Source: Pelagibacterium halotolerans B2 (GTDB lineage Bacteria; Pseudomonadota; Alphaproteobacteria; Rhizobiales; Devosiaceae). From it: a DNA stretch of 64,000 bases. A model generated the notes under the pieces. It did no database searches. It was given only the letters and a program-made list of their open reading frames with translations, and was not told the DNA's origin. The stretch is from positions 3,867,001 to 3,931,000 of the forward strand of contig NC_016078.1 of NCBI RefSeq assembly GCF_000230555.1, written 5' to 3'. Made by a program: the position numbers and the translations under genes. Below, in pieces: positions 61,442 to 64,000 of the stretch (the first letter of the stretch is position 1; the number at the start of each line of letters is the position of its first letter).

Positions 61442-62419
61442 CTATATCTCGCCCCTGATCGCCGGCCGCACCTTTTCGGCATAGAACGCCTTGAGCTTTT
61501 CATGCACCGATTGCGGCAGTTCGGGCAGATCGCCCGCCTCGGCATTCACCCCGATCTGGTCGGGCCGCGAGACCCCGGCAATGATGGTGGAAACCGCCTT
61601 GTGGTCCAAAATCCAGCGCAGCGCGAAAAGGCTCATCCGCTGGCCCTCGGGCACATAGCCGCGCAACTCGTCGGCCAGTTCCACTCCCGTTTCGAACGGA
61701 ATGCCGCCAAATGTCTCGCCCACCGAGAACGCCTGCCCGTCCCGGTTGTAGCCGCGGTGGTCCGTGGGGGAAAACTCCGTCTCGCGCGTATATTTGCCCG
61801 ACAGCAGCCCCGAAGCCAGCGGCAGGCGCACGATCACCCCCACATCGCGTTCCATCGCCTTGTCCAGAAGGCTTTCGGCGGCGTCCTGGCGGAAGATGTT
61901 GAAGATGATCTGCAGCGTCGCCAGTCCCTCGTGCTCGAGGCAGATTTCAGCCTCGGCGATGGTTTCCACGCTCGCGCCCCAGTTCCTGATCAGCCCCTCG
62001 GCCTTGATCTCGTCCATCCAGCCAAAGACCTCGCCCGCCTCGAGCACCTCGCGCGGCACGCAATGGAGCTGCGCCAGGTCGATGCTCTCCACGCACAGCC
62101 GCCGCGCCGATTCTTCAAGGCTCTCGCGCACCCCGCCTTTTGTGTATTTGTCGGGATAGAGCGCCGCCGCCCGGCCCACCTTGGTGGCCACCACAAGCCC
62201 GTCGGGCTTGCCGTAAAACGTACCGATCCGGTGCTCGGACAGCCCGTTGCCATAAACGTCGGCGGTATCCCAGAAATTGACCCCGAGCCGCGCGGCGTTG
62301 GCGAGAATGGTCGAGGCGTCCATATCCTCGATGGGGCCGAAATCGCCGCCCAACTGCCATGTGCCCAATCCGATTTCGGAAACCAGAAAGTCGGTCTTGC
62401 CCAATCGCCGCGTTTTCAT
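61442..62419 (-). CDS. Aldo/keto reductase
   Basis: A 325-residue NAD(P)H-dependent oxidoreductase with a TIM-barrel fold. Family residues are present: NFWDTADVYGNGLSE (catalytic Asp and Tyr), ATKVG (Lys), LAQLHC (His), and a C-terminal VSTIIAGVSRPDQI phosphate-binding segment. It belongs to the YghZ/Gcy-like sugar-aldehyde group. The ATG follows GGCAGGAGAG. It is convergent with the WYL regulator and divergent from the riboswitch. Substrate unknown. Confidence 0.93.
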   Translation of the reverse strand: MKTRRLGKTDFLVSEIGLGTWQLGGDFGPIEDMDASTILANAARLGVNFWDTADVYGNGLSEHRIGTFYGKPDGLVVATKVGRAAALYPDKYTKGGVRESLEESARRLCVESIDLAQLHCVPREVLEAGEVFGWMDEIKAEGLIRNWGASVETIAEAEICLEHEGLATLQIIFNIFRQDAAESLLDKAMERDVGVIVRLPLASGLLSGKYTRETEFSPTDHRGYNRDGQAFSVGETFGGIPFETGVELADELRGYVPEGQRMSLFALRWILDHKAVSTIIAGVSRPDQIGVNAEAGDLPELPQSVHEKLKAFYAEKVRPAIRGEI

Positions 62420-62522
62420 TGCTCTCCTGCCTCTTCCGATTGTCTGGTTCTCTCTGGTGATAAGCGAGCACGCCCTCCGATGCAATTGACGCGGGGTCGT
62501 TGCGCGTGGCACATCTAGAACC

Positions 62523-62719
62523 GTGTTGGTTCCCCTTTCGTTGCAAGAGTCGAAACGGGAAGCAAAAGGGAACACGGTGCGGACGACCCAAAAGGGGCCA
62601 ATGCCGTGGCTGCCCCCGCAACTGTAAGTCGCGATGGATTTCGGAATTATCCACTGGCCCAAGGGCCGGGAAGGCAACCGGAAACCGATAAAGTGACGAG
62701 CCAGGAGACCTGCCAGCAC
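62523..62719 (+). ncRNA. Cobalamin (adenosylcobalamin) riboswitch
   Basis: The B12 box AGCCAGGAGACCTGCC is at 62699-62714. P1 pairs GTGTTGG (62523-62529) with CCAGCAC (62713-62719), and conserved GCCACTG-like CCACTGGCCC and GGGAAGGCAACC segments precede the box. It controls the downstream cobW gene, lowering expression when B12 is plentiful. Confidence 0.93.
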
Positions 62720-62721
62720 AC

Positions 62722-62754
62722 CCGACCGGCCCCATGACGGGGTCGGCATTTTGC
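62722..62754 (+). terminator. Riboswitch expression-platform hairpin
   Basis: CCGACC...CCCC pairs with GGGGTCGG and is followed by CATTTTGC directly after the B12 box and P1. It is a likely ligand-controlled terminator or anti-antiterminator. Confidence 0.6.
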
Positions 62755-62777
62755 GTTCGCACACGGAGGGTGTTGCT

Positions 62778-62846
62778 GTGACGACCAGAAGTTTTCCCGC
62801 GGCCGGCCCGCGTTCCGTCCTTTCCGGTCCGCCCCTTGCCCCTTAG
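62778..62846 (+). CDS. Possible 22-residue leader ORF after the riboswitch
   Basis: GTG at 62778 has a strong GGAGGG seven bases upstream and reads 22 residues (proline/arginine-rich, MTTRSFPAAGPRS then VLSGPPLAP) to TAG. It lies between the riboswitch and cobW. It may be a leader peptide or chance, as no database check is possible. Confidence 0.25.
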   Translation: MTTRSFPAAGPRSVLSGPPLAP

Positions 62847-62973
62847 GGCAGGCAGCGAGCCCGGCATAGGACATGTTAAGGCAACAGCCGCGCCGCGCCC
62901 ATGGCGCCGCCGCCTGCCGTGCCGCAATCCCTTCCTGCTTTAGATTGTTTCCATCCATTTTCTGGAGGGTCCC

Positions 62974-64000
62974 ATGACCTCGAAAATCCCAACAACCGTC
63001 ATCACGGGCTTCCTCGGCGCCGGCAAGACGACCCTGGTTCGCCATCTTCTCGCCCACGCCAAAGGCAAGCGCATCGCACTCATCATCAACGAGTTCGGCG
63101 ATATCGGCGTCGATAAAGACGTCCTGGCCGGGTGCGGTGATGAAACCTGCCGCGAGGAAGACATGATCGAGCTTGCCAATGGCTGCATCTGCTGCACCGT
63201 GGCCGATGATTTCATCCCCACCATGAAGGCCATCCTCGCCCGCCCCGACCGCCCCGATCACATCGTCATTGAAACCTCCGGCCTGGCGCTCCCCCAGCCC
63301 CTGATCCGCGCCTTCAACTGGCCCGAGATCAAGGCCGAGGTCACCATCGATGGCGTGGTGACCGTCGCCGATGCCGCCGCCCTTTCAGAGGGCCGCTTTG
63401 CCGCCAATGAAGAAGCCGTCGACGCCCAGCGCCGGCTCGATGAAATGCTCGATCACGAAACCCCGCTGGGCGAGTTGTTCGAAGACCAGATGGTCGCCGC
63501 CGACATGATCGTTCTCAACAAGACCGACCTTGTCGACCCCGCCGCCCTCGAAGCCGTCGAAACCGAGCTGAAAAAGCACATGCGCCCCGGCACCCGGATC
63601 GTTCGCGCCGCCAATGGCCACGTCGATACGCTCGCGCTCCTTGGCCTCGGCATGTCCACCGAGGACAATCTGGCAGGCCGCGAAAGCCATCACGAGCTCG
63701 AACACGATGGCGAGGGCCATGAGCACGACGATTTCGATTCGTTCTCGCTCACCATCCCCTCCGGCCCCGGCCGCGACCAGCTTCTCGCCGCCATCGCCGA
63801 TACCATCGCCGCCCATGACGTTTTGCGGCTCAAGGGCTTCGCCGCCATCCCCGGCGCCCGCGCCCGCCTCGCCATCCAGGCCGTCGGACCCCGCGTCAAC
63901 GCCTATTTCGACAGGGACTGGGCCGAGGGCGAAACCCGTGAAACCCGGCTCGTCGTCATCGGCGAAAGCCCCCTGGCGCGCGAGACCATCGAGGCGAACC
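62974..64000 (+). CDS. cobW: CobW-type GTPase (3' end outside window)
   Basis: GTPase of the COG0523/CobW family, linked to cobalt delivery to the cobaltochelatase in B12 synthesis. The first 342 residues are visible: P-loop GFLGAGKTT (12-20), LIINEFGDIGVD, the metal-binding CICC (71-74), LNKTDLVD and a His-rich segment (HHELEHDGEGHEHDD, from about 230). The ATG follows TGGAGGG. The B12 riboswitch upstream favours CobW over zinc-related ZigA homologues, which resemble it. Neighbouring cob genes are probably just beyond 64,000. Confidence 0.9.
   Translation, partial: MTSKIPTTVITGFLGAGKTTLVRHLLAHAKGKRIALIINEFGDIGVDKDVLAGCGDETCREEDMIELANGCICCTVADDFIPTMKAILARPDRPDHIVIETSGLALPQPLIRAFNWPEIKAEVTIDGVVTVADAAALSEGRFAANEEAVDAQRRLDEMLDHETPLGELFEDQMVAADMIVLNKTDLVDPAALEAVETELKKHMRPGTRIVRAANGHVDTLALLGLGMSTEDNLAGRESHHELEHDGEGHEHDDFDSFSLTIPSGPGRDQLLAAIADTIAAHDVLRLKGFAAIPGARARLAIQAVGPRVNAYFDRDWAEGETRETRLVVIGESPLARETIEAN

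Overview
The window looks like chromosome of a GC-rich alphaproteobacterium of the order Hyphomicrobiales (Rhizobiales), most like Devosia or Pelagibacterium. This is inferred from the gene families, the long directional ABC-transporter operons, a RirA-type iron box and RIME-like mosaic palindromes in the spacers. No rRNA gene or species marker is present.

Bases 1 to about 20,790 are an integrated mobile island whose right end is a tRNA-Ser(GGA) gene with an adjacent tyrosine integrase. Its left end lies outside the window. The island carries copper and oxidative cargo: cueR, copA and copZ under two divergent CueR-type promoters, a Met-rich multicopper oxidase, a BNR-repeat protein, a cytochrome c' and diheme cytochrome pair, a DUF305 protein, a FixH-like protein, an acyltransferase, and four small His-rich secreted proteins. 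It also carries a plasmid-like backbone: ParA with a small partner, a KfrA-like protein, a MobA/MobL-type relaxase and the integrase. Between cargo and backbone is an operon that pairs a soluble FtsH-like AAA+ M41 protease with a winged-helix/GIY-YIG/DUF4357 protein. This is the least explained and most interesting unit in the window.

Bases 20,800 to 25,400 hold housekeeping genes: msrA, a DUF2799 lipoprotein, a 1-Cys peroxiredoxin and a SelT/W/H-type protein. A SorC-family regulator follows, with a polyol operon (25,659-33,683): ABC importer, mannitol-type dehydrogenase, HAD phosphatase and FGGY kinase. Next are a membrane protein with a small XRE regulator, an MDR oxidoreductase and a dienelactone hydrolase-like protein.

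Bases 36,450 to 46,052 form a divergent amino-sugar locus. One arm is murQ, an ABC importer and a Gfo/Idh/MocA oxidoreductase; the other is a GntR regulator, a SIS-domain deaminase-like protein and nagA. It fits recycling of peptidoglycan-type or N-acetylated amino sugars, but no sugar kinase is present. A cysteine-rich Rrf2 regulator diverges from a VOC protein. A four-gene oligopeptide ABC importer follows (47,711-53,072).

Bases 53,392 to 57,950 are a zinc-uptake regulon (zur, znuB, znuC, znuA, aztD) with three similar Zur-box-like palindromes. An orphan siderophore-type binding protein follows, preceded by a TGA-N9-TCA iron-responsive operator. The window ends with a DUF486 protein, an epoxide hydrolase-like protein with a divergent WYL regulator, an aldo/keto reductase, and a cobalamin riboswitch upstream of a cobW-type GTPase that runs off the end.
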